From Actinomycetota bacterium (GTDB taxonomy: Bacteria > Actinomycetota > Actinomycetes > S36-B12 > CAIYMF01): a DNA stretch of 64,000 bases. Location of the stretch: contig JAIUOK010000014.1 of assembly GCA_020161245.1 (NCBI GenBank), positions 1-64,000 on the forward strand, written 5' to 3'. Of this stretch, positions 55,771 to 64,000 are shown piece by piece (position 1 is the stretch's first letter; every line of letters begins with the position of its first letter). A program made the translations under genes and the position numbers. The notes below the pieces were generated by a model. The model did no database searches. It saw only the letters and a list, made by a program, of their open reading frames with translations, and had not been told where the DNA came from.

Positions 55771-55783
55771 CCACGAGAGCTCC

Positions 55784-55830
55784 CTCTGGATGCGTGAGCG
55801 ACCGCTGGAGGCGTCGCTCGCCCCTCCAGA
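55784..55830. repeat. Intergenic hairpin, family TCTGGAGG...CCTCCAGA (copy B)
   Basis: The left arm ctctggatgcgtgagcgac and the right arm gtcgctcgcccctccaga fold back with about four mismatches. It lies between convergent genes, as does copy A at 11,123-11,170, and shares its right flank. Confidence 0.55.
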
Positions 55831-55854
55831 TCGGGTCCGGCTGCGCCGTCGCTG

Positions 55855-57147
55855 CTAGACCGGGGTCGCCTCGACCTCGCGGCCACGGCGCCGGGCCTCC
55901 CGCCGCCGGAGCGCGTCGACGACCGCCATCGTGGGCGTCGACGTGATGCCGTGCACGACGATCGACAGCACCACCACCAAGCCGGTCACGCCCCACAGGT
56001 AGTCGGCATCCGGGAAGGCGCCGTTGCTCAGGGCGAAGGCGACGTAGAACAGCGAGCCGACACCGCGGACGCCGAAGAAGGAGATGACGGCCCGCTCACG
56101 CGGTCCGGTCTTGCCCGGGGTCAGACCGATCCAGCCGGCCACCGGTCGCACGACGAGGATCACGGCCAGCGCGACGAGCCACTCGCGCCAGCCGAGCTCG
56201 GCGAGCAGGCCGCGTGCGACCGCGCCGCCGAGCAGCACGACGACGAGCACGGTGAGCATGCGCTCCACCTGCTCGACGAAGGTGTGCAGCACCTGGTGGT
56301 AGCGGTGGCTGCGCTCGGCCGACCGCAGGGTGCAGGCGCAGACGAAGACGGCGACGAAGCCGTAGCCCTCCGCCAGCTCCGCGACGCCGTAGGCCAGGAA
56401 GGTCGCCGCGAGCGCGACGAAGCCGCCGGTGCGGTCGGCGAGCCGCAGCCGCTCGGCGATGCTGGAGAAGAACAGCCGGCCCAGCAGCCACCCCACCAGC
56501 AGGCCCACCCCGACGCCGCACGTCAGCCGCCACACGACGTCGACGGCGAGCCACTGCGGCAGCCAAGCCGCCGGAGCCGCGCCCGCCATGCTGATGGCCA
56601 CAGCGGCCCACGTGAACGGGAACGCGAGCCCGTCGTTGAGGCCGGCCTCCGAGGTAAGGGCGAAGCGCACCTCGTCGTCGTCGGCGTCGTCGGAGGTGAC
56701 GGGCTCGCTCACCTGGACCTCGGTCGCCAGCACCGGGTCGGTCGGCGCGAGGGCCGCGCCCAGCAGCACGGCGCTCGCTGCACCCAGGCCCAGCGCCCAC
56801 CACCCGAGCAGGCCCACGGCCAGCATCGACAGCGGCATGGTGATGCCCAGCAGCCGCCAGGTCGATGACCACGAGCGCAGGCCCACGGGTCGGTTGAGCG
56901 CCAGGCCGGCGCCCATGAGCGAGACGATCACGCACACCTCGGTGAGGTGGAGCGCCGCACCCTCGTTCTGGGCAGGATCCGGCGACGGCAGCCCCGGGAC
57001 GACGAGCCAGACCAGGGCGCCGGCGCCCAGGAACACCATGGGCGCCGAGACGGGCAGCCGGCCGAGCATCTTGGGGAGGATCGCCGCCAGCAGCGTGGCG
57101 ACGCCCGCGGCCACGAACAGGACCGTCGTCCCCTCCAGCTCGATCAC
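55855..57147 (-). CDS. Cation:proton antiporter (CPA1 family)
   Basis: The protein is 430 residues with ~12 membrane helices. The exchanger core is LLGAALAPTDPVLATEVQV (with the ion-binding Asp) and ALTSEAGLNDGLAFPFTWAA near 165-185, the Na+/H+ exchanger SEA-LND motif. VISFFGVRGVGSLFYVAFAL near 370 is the FGxRG motif. It likely exchanges Na+ or K+ for H+. The GTG start follows TACCGT by 6 bases. Confidence 0.88.
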   Translation of the reverse strand: MIELEGTTVLFVAAGVATLLAAILPKMLGRLPVSAPMVFLGAGALVWLVVPGLPSPDPAQNEGAALHLTEVCVIVSLMGAGLALNRPVGLRSWSSTWRLLGITMPLSMLAVGLLGWWALGLGAASAVLLGAALAPTDPVLATEVQVSEPVTSDDADDDEVRFALTSEAGLNDGLAFPFTWAAVAISMAGAAPAAWLPQWLAVDVVWRLTCGVGVGLLVGWLLGRLFFSSIAERLRLADRTGGFVALAATFLAYGVAELAEGYGFVAVFVCACTLRSAERSHRYHQVLHTFVEQVERMLTVLVVVLLGGAVARGLLAELGWREWLVALAVILVVRPVAGWIGLTPGKTGPRERAVISFFGVRGVGSLFYVAFALSNGAFPDADYLWGVTGLVVVLSIVVHGITSTPTMAVVDALRRREARRRGREVEATPV

Positions 57148-57280
57148 CGCTCCACGGTAAGGACGATCCGGGCCGCTGTGGGGTCCGCGGGCCCTCGGAT
57201 CGGGCTGTTGATGCTTCCTGCCGTGTCCGCCCTGGGCGGATCATGAGGCGTGCGGACGGCGACGGCCCTACCGTCGGCCC

Positions 57281-58498
57281 GTGAGCCAGGCGAACGAGGC
57301 AGGTGCGCGCGAGCAGCGCGTGACGCCGCTGGAGCTGTTCTTCGACCTCGTGTTCGTGTTCGCGCTGACCCAGGTCACGGCGCTCATGGCCGCCGACCCC
57401 ACCTGGCTCGGGCTGCTGCGCGGCATGGCCGTGCTGACGGTGCTGTGGTGGGCGTGGGTGGCCTACGTCTGGATCGGCACCACGACCAGCGCCGACGACG
57501 GGGTGGCACGCATCGTGCTGCTGGTGGCCATGGGCGCCATGTTCCTCACGGCGCTCGCTGCCCCAGGCGCCTTCGGGCAGCTGACGGACGTGGCCGGCGG
57601 GGGCCGCGACCAGGCGCTGCTGTTCGGTGCCACCTACTTCGCGGTGCGTGTCGTCCACGTGGTGATGTTCCGGGTGATCGGCCGCGACCAGCCCGGTGTC
57701 GGCGCGGCCGTGGCGCGGCTCGCCCCGGGCTTGCTGCTCGGCTCGTTCCTCATCCTGGTCGCGGCGTTCCTGCCGCCGGGATGGCCCCGCGGTGTGCTCT
57801 GGGCGGTGGCCATCGCAGTCGACGTCGGCGCCCCGCTGGTGACCGGGACGAAGGGCTGGCAGCTCAGCCCCCACCACTTCGCCGAGCGGCACGGGCTCGT
57901 CGTGATCATCGCGCTCGGCGAGTCGCTCGTCGCGCTCGGCGTGGGGGTCGCCGACCAGCTCTACGACATCCGCACGATCGTCGTCGTCGTCGTCGGCTTC
58001 GCGTCGGTGGCGTGCCTGTGGTGGCTGTACTTCGACATCGTCGCGATCGCGGCCGAGCACCGGCTGGCCACCGCCGAGGTCGATGTGCGCAACGACCTCG
58101 CGCGCGACTCGTACAACTACATGCACCTGCCCATGGTCGCCGGCATCGTGCTGCTTGCCCTGGGCCTCAAGAAGTCCTTCGCGGACATCGACTCGCCGCT
58201 CAAGCTCACCGTCGCGACGGCGCTGTTCGGCGGCGCCGCCCTCTACCTGCTGGGCCACCTGCTCTTCCGCCGCCGCAACATGGGGAGCTGGAACCGGCAG
58301 CGAGCCGTTGTGATGGTGCTCCTGGTCGCCCTCATCCCGCTCGGCGTGCTCGCGCCGGCCTGGATGAGCCTCGTCGTCCTCATGAGCGTGCTGCTCGGGC
58401 TGGTCATCTACGAGACGCTGCACTTCCGCGAGGGCCGGCGGATGGTGCGCAGCCACCGCGACGCCCACGGCGAGAACGGCGAGCCCTACACGCACTGA
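57281..58498 (+). CDS. Low temperature requirement protein A (LtrA) family
   Basis: The protein is 405 residues with about 10-11 membrane helices. The family start is clear: VTPLELFFDLVFVFALTQVT. The ERHGLVVIIALGESLVALGV segment near 205 is the other signature (His-Gly...Gly-Glu-Ser). LtrA was named from Listeria growth at 4 degrees; the substrate is unknown. GTG follows TACCGT by 6 bases. Confidence 0.9.
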   Translation: MSQANEAGAREQRVTPLELFFDLVFVFALTQVTALMAADPTWLGLLRGMAVLTVLWWAWVAYVWIGTTTSADDGVARIVLLVAMGAMFLTALAAPGAFGQLTDVAGGGRDQALLFGATYFAVRVVHVVMFRVIGRDQPGVGAAVARLAPGLLLGSFLILVAAFLPPGWPRGVLWAVAIAVDVGAPLVTGTKGWQLSPHHFAERHGLVVIIALGESLVALGVGVADQLYDIRTIVVVVVGFASVACLWWLYFDIVAIAAEHRLATAEVDVRNDLARDSYNYMHLPMVAGIVLLALGLKKSFADIDSPLKLTVATALFGGAALYLLGHLLFRRRNMGSWNRQRAVVMVLLVALIPLGVLAPAWMSLVVLMSVLLGLVIYETLHFREGRRMVRSHRDAHGENGEPYTH

Positions 58499-58538
58499 GA
58501 CCGTCGGCATCGCGACGCAGGGGCCACTGAGCAGGGAT

Positions 58539-60203
58539 CTACGCCGGGTCGGGGTCGATGCTGCCGTGCAGGACGTCGTCGGCGTCGACGATGCGGTATG
58601 CGTAGCCCTGCTCGGCGAGGAACCGCTGCCGGTGGGCGGCGAAGTCCGCGTCGACGGTGTCGCGGGAGACGACGGCGTAGAAGCGCGCGGTGCGCCCGTC
58701 GGCCTTCGGCCGCAGCACGCGTCCCAGCCGCTGCGCCTCCTCCTGGCGCGACCCGAACGACCCGGAGATCTGGATCGCGACACCGGCCTCGGGCAGGTCG
58801 ACGGAGAAGTTGGCGACCTTCGACACCACGAGCACACGGACGTCGCCGGCGCGGAAGGCGTCGAAGAGGCGTTCGCGCTCCTTGACCGGCGTCTCGCCGG
58901 TGATGACCGGGGCGTCGAGCCGCTCGCCCGTCTCGTGCAGCTGGTCGAGGTACTGCCCGATCACCAGGACGTGCTCGTCGGGATGGCGGTCGACGAGAGC
59001 CTGCACCACCCGGTGCTTGCGGTCGGTCGACGCCGCGAGCCGGTAGCGGTCCTCCGGCTCGGCCGTCGCGTAGAGCAGGCGCTCGCGCTCGTCGAGGGTC
59101 ACCCGCACCTCGACGCAGTCGGCCGGTGCGATGTAGCCCTGCGCCTCGATGTCCTTCCAGGGCGCGTCGTAGCGCTTGGGGCCGATGAGGGAGAACACGT
59201 CGCCCTCGCGGCCGTCCTCGCGGACCAGCGTGGCGGTGAGGCCGAGGCGGCGGCGGGCCTGGATGTCGGCCGTGAAGCGGAAGATCGGTGCAGGGAGCAG
59301 GTGCACCTCGTCGTAGAGGATCAGGCCCCAGTCGCGCGCGTCGAAGAGCTCGAGGTGCGCGTACACGCCCTTCCGCTTCGTGGTCATGACCTGGTAGGTC
59401 GCGATGGTCACCGGACGGATGTCCTTGACGGTGCCGGAGTACTCGCCGATCTCGTTCTCCGTCAGCGTGGTGCGCTTGAGCAGCTCGGCCTTCCACTGCC
59501 GCGCCGACACCGTGTTGGTCACCAGGATCAGGGTGGTGGCGCCGGCCATCGCCATGGCGGCCGCGCCCACGATCGTCTTGCCCGCGCCGCAGGGGAGCAC
59601 GACGACGCCGGAGCCGCCGTGCCAGAAGTTCTCGGCGGCCTCGCGCTGGTAGCTGCGCAGCGACCAGCCCTCCTCGCGCAGAGCGATCGGGTGGGCCTCG
59701 CCGTCGACGTAGCCGGCGAGGTCCTCGGCCGGCCAGCCGAGCTTGAGCAGCACCTGCTTGAGGTGGCCCCGCTCGGAGGGGTGGACGACGACGGTGTCGG
59801 GATCGATGCGTGCCCCGACGAGGGGCTCGACCTTCTTCGACCGCAGCACCTCCTCGAGCACAGCGCGGTCGTTCGTGTGGAGCACGAGGCCGTGCGCAGG
59901 GTCGTTCTGCAGCTGCAACCGCCCGTAGCGGCCCATCGTGTCGGCGACGTCGACGAGCAGCGCGTGCGGCACCGGGTAGCGCGAGTAGCGGAGCAGGACG
60001 TCGACGACGCCCTCGGCGTCGTGGCCCGCTGCCCGCGCGTTCCACAGGCCCAGCGGCGTGAGCCGGTAGGTGTGGATGTGCTCGGGCGCCCGCTCCAGCT
60101 CGGCGAAGGGCGCGATCGCGTGGCGGCACTCGGCGGCGAGATCGTGATCGACCTCGAGCAAGAGAGTCTTGTCGCTCTGCACGATCAGGGGGCCGTCGGT
60201 CAC
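58539..60203 (-). CDS. XPB-type DNA repair helicase
   Basis: The protein is 554 residues of superfamily 2. The N-terminal XPB damage-recognition-type domain (PLIVQSDKTLLLEVDH, then RSKKVEPLVGARID) precedes Walker A (VVLPCGAGKTIVGAAAM near 215), DEVH box (LILYDEVHLLPA), TATLVREDGREGD, and the second RecA domain with QISGSFGSRQEEAQRLGRVL. Bacterial XPB unwinds DNA 3' to 5', and is common in mycobacteria and other actinobacteria. Its pathway partner there is unclear. Confidence 0.95.
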   Translation of the reverse strand: MTDGPLIVQSDKTLLLEVDHDLAAECRHAIAPFAELERAPEHIHTYRLTPLGLWNARAAGHDAEGVVDVLLRYSRYPVPHALLVDVADTMGRYGRLQLQNDPAHGLVLHTNDRAVLEEVLRSKKVEPLVGARIDPDTVVVHPSERGHLKQVLLKLGWPAEDLAGYVDGEAHPIALREEGWSLRSYQREAAENFWHGGSGVVVLPCGAGKTIVGAAAMAMAGATTLILVTNTVSARQWKAELLKRTTLTENEIGEYSGTVKDIRPVTIATYQVMTTKRKGVYAHLELFDARDWGLILYDEVHLLPAPIFRFTADIQARRRLGLTATLVREDGREGDVFSLIGPKRYDAPWKDIEAQGYIAPADCVEVRVTLDERERLLYATAEPEDRYRLAASTDRKHRVVQALVDRHPDEHVLVIGQYLDQLHETGERLDAPVITGETPVKERERLFDAFRAGDVRVLVVSKVANFSVDLPEAGVAIQISGSFGSRQEEAQRLGRVLRPKADGRTARFYAVVSRDTVDADFAAHRQRFLAEQGYAYRIVDADDVLHGSIDPDPA

Positions 60204-60287
60204 CGGAGGATCCTCCCATCCGACCGTCTCCCGCGCCGAACCCGCGAGCCCGGTTCCGCGCTCAGCGGACGACTGCGCTCCGCCGCG

Positions 60288-62534
60288 TCAGGTCGCGCGC
60301 ACGGACCGCGACGGCGAGACGCCGGCGTAGTGGGCGGCGTCGGCGGACACGACGACCCGGTAGATCCAGGTGCCGCGCGCCGGGCGCACCGTGAACGCGT
60401 ACGTGCTCGTCGACGCGACCGTCCTCGTCGCCAGCGTCGTCCAGCCGGTCGCCGTGCGGCGCTGCAGGGTCGCCGTGCGCCCCAGCGCGCCGGGCGAGGC
60501 CTTGCCCGTGAGCGACACGCTCCCGCCCACCGCCAGGCTGCTGCGCGACGCCGTCAGCGTGGCCGCGCGGCGCGAGTACACCGTCGTCGACCGGGCGGCA
60601 GCCGGGACCACGGTGAGCGAGGCTGTGCGCAGGTCGCGCACGCGGTACTGCATGTGCCGAGCGGGCCGCACCGTCGTCGTCGCGGCGCCGGTGGCAGACG
60701 TCGTGACGTCGGCGACCTTGGTCCACGTCGTCGCACCCAGCGGCCTGCTCTCGAACCGAACGCGGGCGCCAGCAACACCGTTCGAGCCGCTGCGCAGGAC
60801 AGCGCGCAAGGTGACCGTGGCGGGGTACGTCACGGCAGTGCCGTTCGCAGGGGAGAACGACAGCGTGGTGGCCGGGGCGGGGGAGATCACCAGCGTGGTG
60901 ATCGACTGCGCGGGCAGCGTGATGCCCGACGCGAACGCGCTGACCGACGACTGCGTGGCCGTCACTGCGGTCGGAGCGGCCCCCGACCACTGGTAGCGCA
61001 GGGCCGACGTCGCCAGCTTCACCCCCGAGATGCGCAGCGGGCTCGTCACGGCCGCGCCGGTCTTGTTGATGAGCACGATCGACAGGCGCCCGTCCTTGCG
61101 GACGGCGGCGTACACGGAGACCACGTCCTGGCCGTCCTGCGGCCCCTTCGATGCCGCGAGGTCGTCGCTCGTGGCGAGCACCGACTGGTCGCCGAAGCCG
61201 GAGTGGTTGTTGTCGAGGTTGCGGAACATCCGGAACGCGAAGGCGCCGGGCGAGGTGACCGACGACGGCGGCGTCCACAGCGCCGCGTACTGCACGCCCT
61301 CGCGGCCGAGGACGCCGAGGGCGTCGGCCTGCGCCAGGGCGCCGTTCACCGTGTCGATGGCACCGAACGAGTACTCGGAGATGCCGAGGGCGGGCTTTGT
61401 GGGGGAGCCGGTGGTGTAGACGGCGTCCACCCAGGTGTGCATGCGCCGGATCAGCTGCGGCTGCTTGATCGTCATGTCGGCGATCCAGCTCTCGTCGGTG
61501 TAGGTCGGGTCCCAGAGCCCGCGCACGCTGCGGAGCCTGCGCGCCTGCGTCGCGGTGTCGCCCGCAGCCTTCGGGTCGCCGGTGAAGATGCCGGCGCCCT
61601 GCGGGTAGAAGTGCTCGTCGAAGACGTCGAGCAGCTTCGACCCGTGATCGACCTCGGCCGTGCGCATGGCGGCGAGGTAGGCCTGCGCGTAGTCCACCCC
61701 CGCGGCGCCGCTCTCGGCGCCGGGCTGGCAGCCGCCGTCGTGCGGGAAGAAGAACCAGGAGCAGTAGCCCCACTCGCCCGGCCCCATGACCAGGCCGGTC
61801 GCATCGCCGGCCTTCACGGCTGCCGCTGCTGCGGCGCTCCGGGCGAAGAACGCTGCCGACGTCTCGGGCACGGGCACGACGTCGCGATGCGTGCTCGTCC
61901 AGAGGCTGGGTTCGTTGTCGAGGTGGTAGAGCACCGGCTTGATGGAGCGTGCGGCGGCCCACGCGGCCATGTCGGTCATCCGGCTCGTCGGGAAGGCCGT
62001 GCTCGTGAGAGTCGGCTCCTGTGTCACCGCGAGCGGGCTGCCCGACGAGATCCCGTTGCCGCACTGGGGGCGCCATTGCGCATCGGTGTCGTCCTGGCTG
62101 CCGTAGAGCGACGTCGGGAAGCCGCACGACGAGCTGTCCTTGGCGACCCAGCCCGTCATGGGCACGGTGACGGCCGCCTGGCGCAGGTAGTCGTCCGCTT
62201 GGGTAAGGAAAGAGCCCAGCGACGGCGAGGCCTGGACGTTCTCGAAGTACCAGTCGGAGCCGGTGCTGGTGAAGCCGGTCAGGTAGTCGTAGCGGCTGGT
62301 GGCGTTGCCGCCCCAGCGCATCCACTCCATCCCGAGGTAGTTGGCCAGGGCCGGGTCGGGGAAGGACGCGCCGTAGACGGTGTCCGGGATGATCGGGCCC
62401 TTGGTCGCGACGTCGACCGTCAGCGTGGGGCCGGCGGCCGCCTGGGCGGCCGGGGCGCCCGTGGCGACGGCTGCCGCGGAGACGAGGGCTCCGGCGGCGA
62501 GGACGGCGAGGGCGCGGGTGCGCGTGCGGGTCAC
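60288..62534 (-). CDS. Secreted glycoside hydrolase family 44 protein with Ig-like C-terminal domains
   Basis: The protein is 748 residues. A signal peptide is present (TRTRTRALAVLAAGALVSAA). The GH44 catalytic domain includes MRWGGNATSRYDY near 72, the acid/base Glu in HLDNEPSLWTSTH near 190, and the nucleophile Glu in LGISEYSFGAIDT near 340. Family members cut beta-1,4-glucans and xyloglucan. A beta-sandwich follows (~440-515), then two Ig-like repeats (~520-748; ARVRFESRPLGATTWTKVAD, ATLQRRTATGWTTLATRT). It is extracellular. Confidence 0.88.
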   Translation of the reverse strand: MTRTRTRALAVLAAGALVSAAAVATGAPAAQAAAGPTLTVDVATKGPIIPDTVYGASFPDPALANYLGMEWMRWGGNATSRYDYLTGFTSTGSDWYFENVQASPSLGSFLTQADDYLRQAAVTVPMTGWVAKDSSSCGFPTSLYGSQDDTDAQWRPQCGNGISSGSPLAVTQEPTLTSTAFPTSRMTDMAAWAAARSIKPVLYHLDNEPSLWTSTHRDVVPVPETSAAFFARSAAAAAAVKAGDATGLVMGPGEWGYCSWFFFPHDGGCQPGAESGAAGVDYAQAYLAAMRTAEVDHGSKLLDVFDEHFYPQGAGIFTGDPKAAGDTATQARRLRSVRGLWDPTYTDESWIADMTIKQPQLIRRMHTWVDAVYTTGSPTKPALGISEYSFGAIDTVNGALAQADALGVLGREGVQYAALWTPPSSVTSPGAFAFRMFRNLDNNHSGFGDQSVLATSDDLAASKGPQDGQDVVSVYAAVRKDGRLSIVLINKTGAAVTSPLRISGVKLATSALRYQWSGAAPTAVTATQSSVSAFASGITLPAQSITTLVISPAPATTLSFSPANGTAVTYPATVTLRAVLRSGSNGVAGARVRFESRPLGATTWTKVADVTTSATGAATTTVRPARHMQYRVRDLRTASLTVVPAAARSTTVYSRRAATLTASRSSLAVGGSVSLTGKASPGALGRTATLQRRTATGWTTLATRTVASTSTYAFTVRPARGTWIYRVVVSADAAHYAGVSPSRSVRAT

Positions 62535-62622
62535 GTCGTCCGACGGTAGCGATGCGAAAGGCCTGAGTCGCCTTTCCGCGCCGGGGTGATAGGCCGGCGA
62601 GGTGATGGCTAGGTTGGCGCCC

Positions 62623-63507
62623 GTGACCACCGCGATCAGCCCGCCGCAGGTCGAGGCCGCCTGGGACACCGCGCTCGCCGCGGCCCGCCGCAGCGGCGTC
62701 GAGGTGCGCACCCTGCACACCATGGACGAGCTCAACGAGGCGCGGGCGGTGTGGGATGCCACGTGGCCGACCATCGCCGGCGCGACCGAGATGACGGCCA
62801 ACATGGTGCGCGCCATCGAGCACTCGGGCGGGTACGTGTCCGGGGCCTACGACGGCGGTCGCATGATCGGTGCGTGCCTGGCGATCGTGGGCCGCACCCG
62901 GGCCGACGGGGGCTGGCACGACCACCTGCACAGCCACATGGCGTCGACCGTGCCGGGCCTCGCCGACCGCGGCATCGGCACCGCGCTCAAGCTCCACCAG
63001 CGGGCCTGGGCGCTGGCCCAGGACATCGACCGTGTCGAGTGGACCTTCGACCCGCTGGTGCGCCGCAACGCCCGCGTCAACCTCGTGAAGCTGGGGGCGG
63101 TCGCGACGCAGTACCTCGTCGACTTCTACGGACGGATGGACGACGCTCTCAACGCCGGCGAGCCCAGCGACCGCCTCATGGCGCGCTGGGACATCGCGTC
63201 TCCCCGGGTATCGGCCGCGCTCACGGGCGAGCGGTCGTCGCGGACGCGCGAGGAGTGGCTGGCCGACGGCGCCGAGGACGCGCTGGTCGTCGAGGCCAAG
63301 GACGAGCCGCGCGTCGTGCCGACGTCGGCCCGCACCACGCTCGTGGCACTGCCCGGCGACATCGTGGACATCCGACGCACGGACGGCGGGCTCGCCCGGG
63401 CCTGGCGGATGGCCGTCCGCGAGGCGCTGGCACCGGTCCGCGACGGCGAGGCCGTCGTCGTGGGCCTCACGTCCGACAACCGCTACGTGGTGGAGGCGAC
63501 GGCATGA
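62623..63507 (+). CDS. Predicted GNAT-fold acetyltransferase (COG3375-like), paired with MenC/NSAR
   Basis: The protein is 294 residues. ELNEARAVWDATWPTI, GRMIGACLAIVGR, LHSHMASTVPGLADRGIGTA and EWTFDPLVRRNARVN match the COG3375 type seen next to N-acylamino-acid racemase/OSBS genes. TAGGTT ends 7 bases before GTG 62623, so that start is chosen over GTG 62602/ATG 62605. The stop overlaps the menC start (ATGA). It may acylate an amino acid later racemised by the partner. Confidence 0.8.
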   Translation: MTTAISPPQVEAAWDTALAAARRSGVEVRTLHTMDELNEARAVWDATWPTIAGATEMTANMVRAIEHSGGYVSGAYDGGRMIGACLAIVGRTRADGGWHDHLHSHMASTVPGLADRGIGTALKLHQRAWALAQDIDRVEWTFDPLVRRNARVNLVKLGAVATQYLVDFYGRMDDALNAGEPSDRLMARWDIASPRVSAALTGERSSRTREEWLADGAEDALVVEAKDEPRVVPTSARTTLVALPGDIVDIRRTDGGLARAWRMAVREALAPVRDGEAVVVGLTSDNRYVVEATA

Positions 63508-64000
63508 GGATCGAGGAGGTGGTCGTCCACCGGTGCGCGCTGCCGCTGGTGCGACCGTTCCGGACGTCGTTCATGGTGGAGACGCACAAGGACGTGCTGC
63601 TCGTCGAGATCCGCACGTCCGACGGCGTCACCGGCTGGGGCGAGTGCGTCGCGATGGGCGCTCCGCTCTACAGCCACGAGTACAACGACGGCGCGCTCGA
63701 GGTCATGCGCGAGTTCCTGCTCCCTCGTCTGCTCGGGGTCGACCTCGAGCCCGAGGACGTCCCTGCCCTGCTCGGCCCCGTGCGCGGCCACCCGATGGCC
63801 AAGGGTGCGCTCGAGCTGGGCGTCGTGGACGCGGCGCTTCGGGCGCGCGGCGTCTCGTTCGCGTCGTACCTCGGCTCGGTGCGCGACGAGGTCGACTGCG
63901 GTGTGTCGGTGGGCATCCCGGCCGACGACTCGATGGGCACGCTGGTCGCCGAGGTACAGGGGTACGTCGACCAGGGGTACCAGCGGATCAAGCTCAAGAT
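63504..64000 (+). CDS. menC: o-Succinylbenzoate synthase / N-acylamino acid racemase, N-terminal part (cut by window end)
   Basis: The first 165 residues of an enolase-superfamily protein are present. The capping domain begins MRIEEVVVHRCALPLVRPFR and includes TGWGECVAMGAPLYSHEY. KGALELGVVDAALRARG and the catalytic Lys motif QGYQRIKLKI end the visible part. Partner COG3375 genes are typical of the NSAR/OSBS subgroup, so it could serve menaquinone synthesis, D/L-acylamino acid racemisation, or both. The ATG overlaps the upstream stop. Confidence 0.85.
   Translation, partial: MRIEEVVVHRCALPLVRPFRTSFMVETHKDVLLVEIRTSDGVTGWGECVAMGAPLYSHEYNDGALEVMREFLLPRLLGVDLEPEDVPALLGPVRGHPMAKGALELGVVDAALRARGVSFASYLGSVRDEVDCGVSVGIPADDSMGTLVAEVQGYVDQGYQRIKLK

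Overview
This window is almost entirely one stretch of a high-GC actinobacterial chromosome. The case rests on the gene families and their neighbours: mshA (mycothiol synthesis), divergent phoU / senX3-regX3, carD, a F420/PPOX-type oxidoreductase, DUF2516, DUF3263, a LytR_C protein, an XPB-type helicase, many GTG starts, and many genes whose start codon lies 6-7 nt after a TAnnnT -10 element (leaderless transcripts). I cannot name the genus. The first ~3.3 kb is the exception. It encodes a type IV pilus/twitching chemotaxis kinase (ChpA/PilL-like) and the start of a CheB-like gene, both of gammaproteobacterial (Xanthomonadaceae-like) character. It is joined to an actinobacterial DUF4388 gene through a ~1 kb low-complexity repeat. 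I think this is most likely a chimeric join, in the assembly or possibly in vivo.

Layout. 1-5.1 kb: the hybrid kinase. 5.2-7.6 kb: BKACE enzyme, RsiG-like anti-sigma factor, asparaginase. 7.6-11.1 kb: an ArsI/CadI dioxygenase, an APC transporter, and an XRE regulator plus HBHA-like lysine-rich protein. 11.2-18 kb: dioxygenase, methyltransferase, DUF2516, macrodomain, GNAT, AlaX editing protein, gpmA, ybjN, mshA. 18.2-21 kb: phosphate regulation (phoU, PHO boxes, senX3-regX3). 21.1-27.8 kb: lipoprotein, then carD-PIN/TRAM-ispD-ispF and cysS-rlmB. 27.9-36.1 kb (minus strand): antiporter, DUF4032 kinase-like protein, sugar ABC ATPase, otsA-otsB (trehalose), kynU, then tRNA-Thr. 36.1-44.5 kb: small genes, an MFS exporter with a phosphotransferase, phosphatase, sulfotransferase, K+ channel, cupin, DUF3263, LytR_C. 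44.7-46.5 kb: a SAM riboswitch controlling a threonine-synthase-like enzyme and a MoaD/ThiS-type sulfur carrier. 46.5-50.5 kb: metal(loid) resistance (thioredoxin, permease, two ArsR, ArsI, ArsC, aquaporin). 50.7-55.8 kb: mgsA, groEL with two CIRCE operators, pheA, GNAT. 55.9-64 kb: antiporter, LtrA, XPB helicase, GH44 glycosidase, and a COG3375 acetyltransferase overlapping a MenC/acylamino-acid-racemase gene cut by the window end.

How genes work together. The most interesting unit is SAM riboswitch - ThrC-like - sulfur carrier ending in Gly-Gly. A SAM-repressed switch on a 'threonine synthase' makes little sense for threonine. It makes good sense if the enzyme makes homocysteine from O-phosphohomoserine with sulfur delivered on the carrier as a thiocarboxylate. 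The arsenic block pairs arsenate reduction (ArsC) with an As(III) channel (aquaporin), a C-As lyase/CadI protein and a Cys-rich permease under two ArsR repressors. The phosphate block shows GTTCAYC direct repeats of the PHO box type between phoU and senX3.

Start codons were chosen from ribosome binding sites, 4-base stop/start overlaps or -10 spacing; where these disagree the entry says so. No CRISPR array, insertion sequence, rRNA or replication origin was seen.
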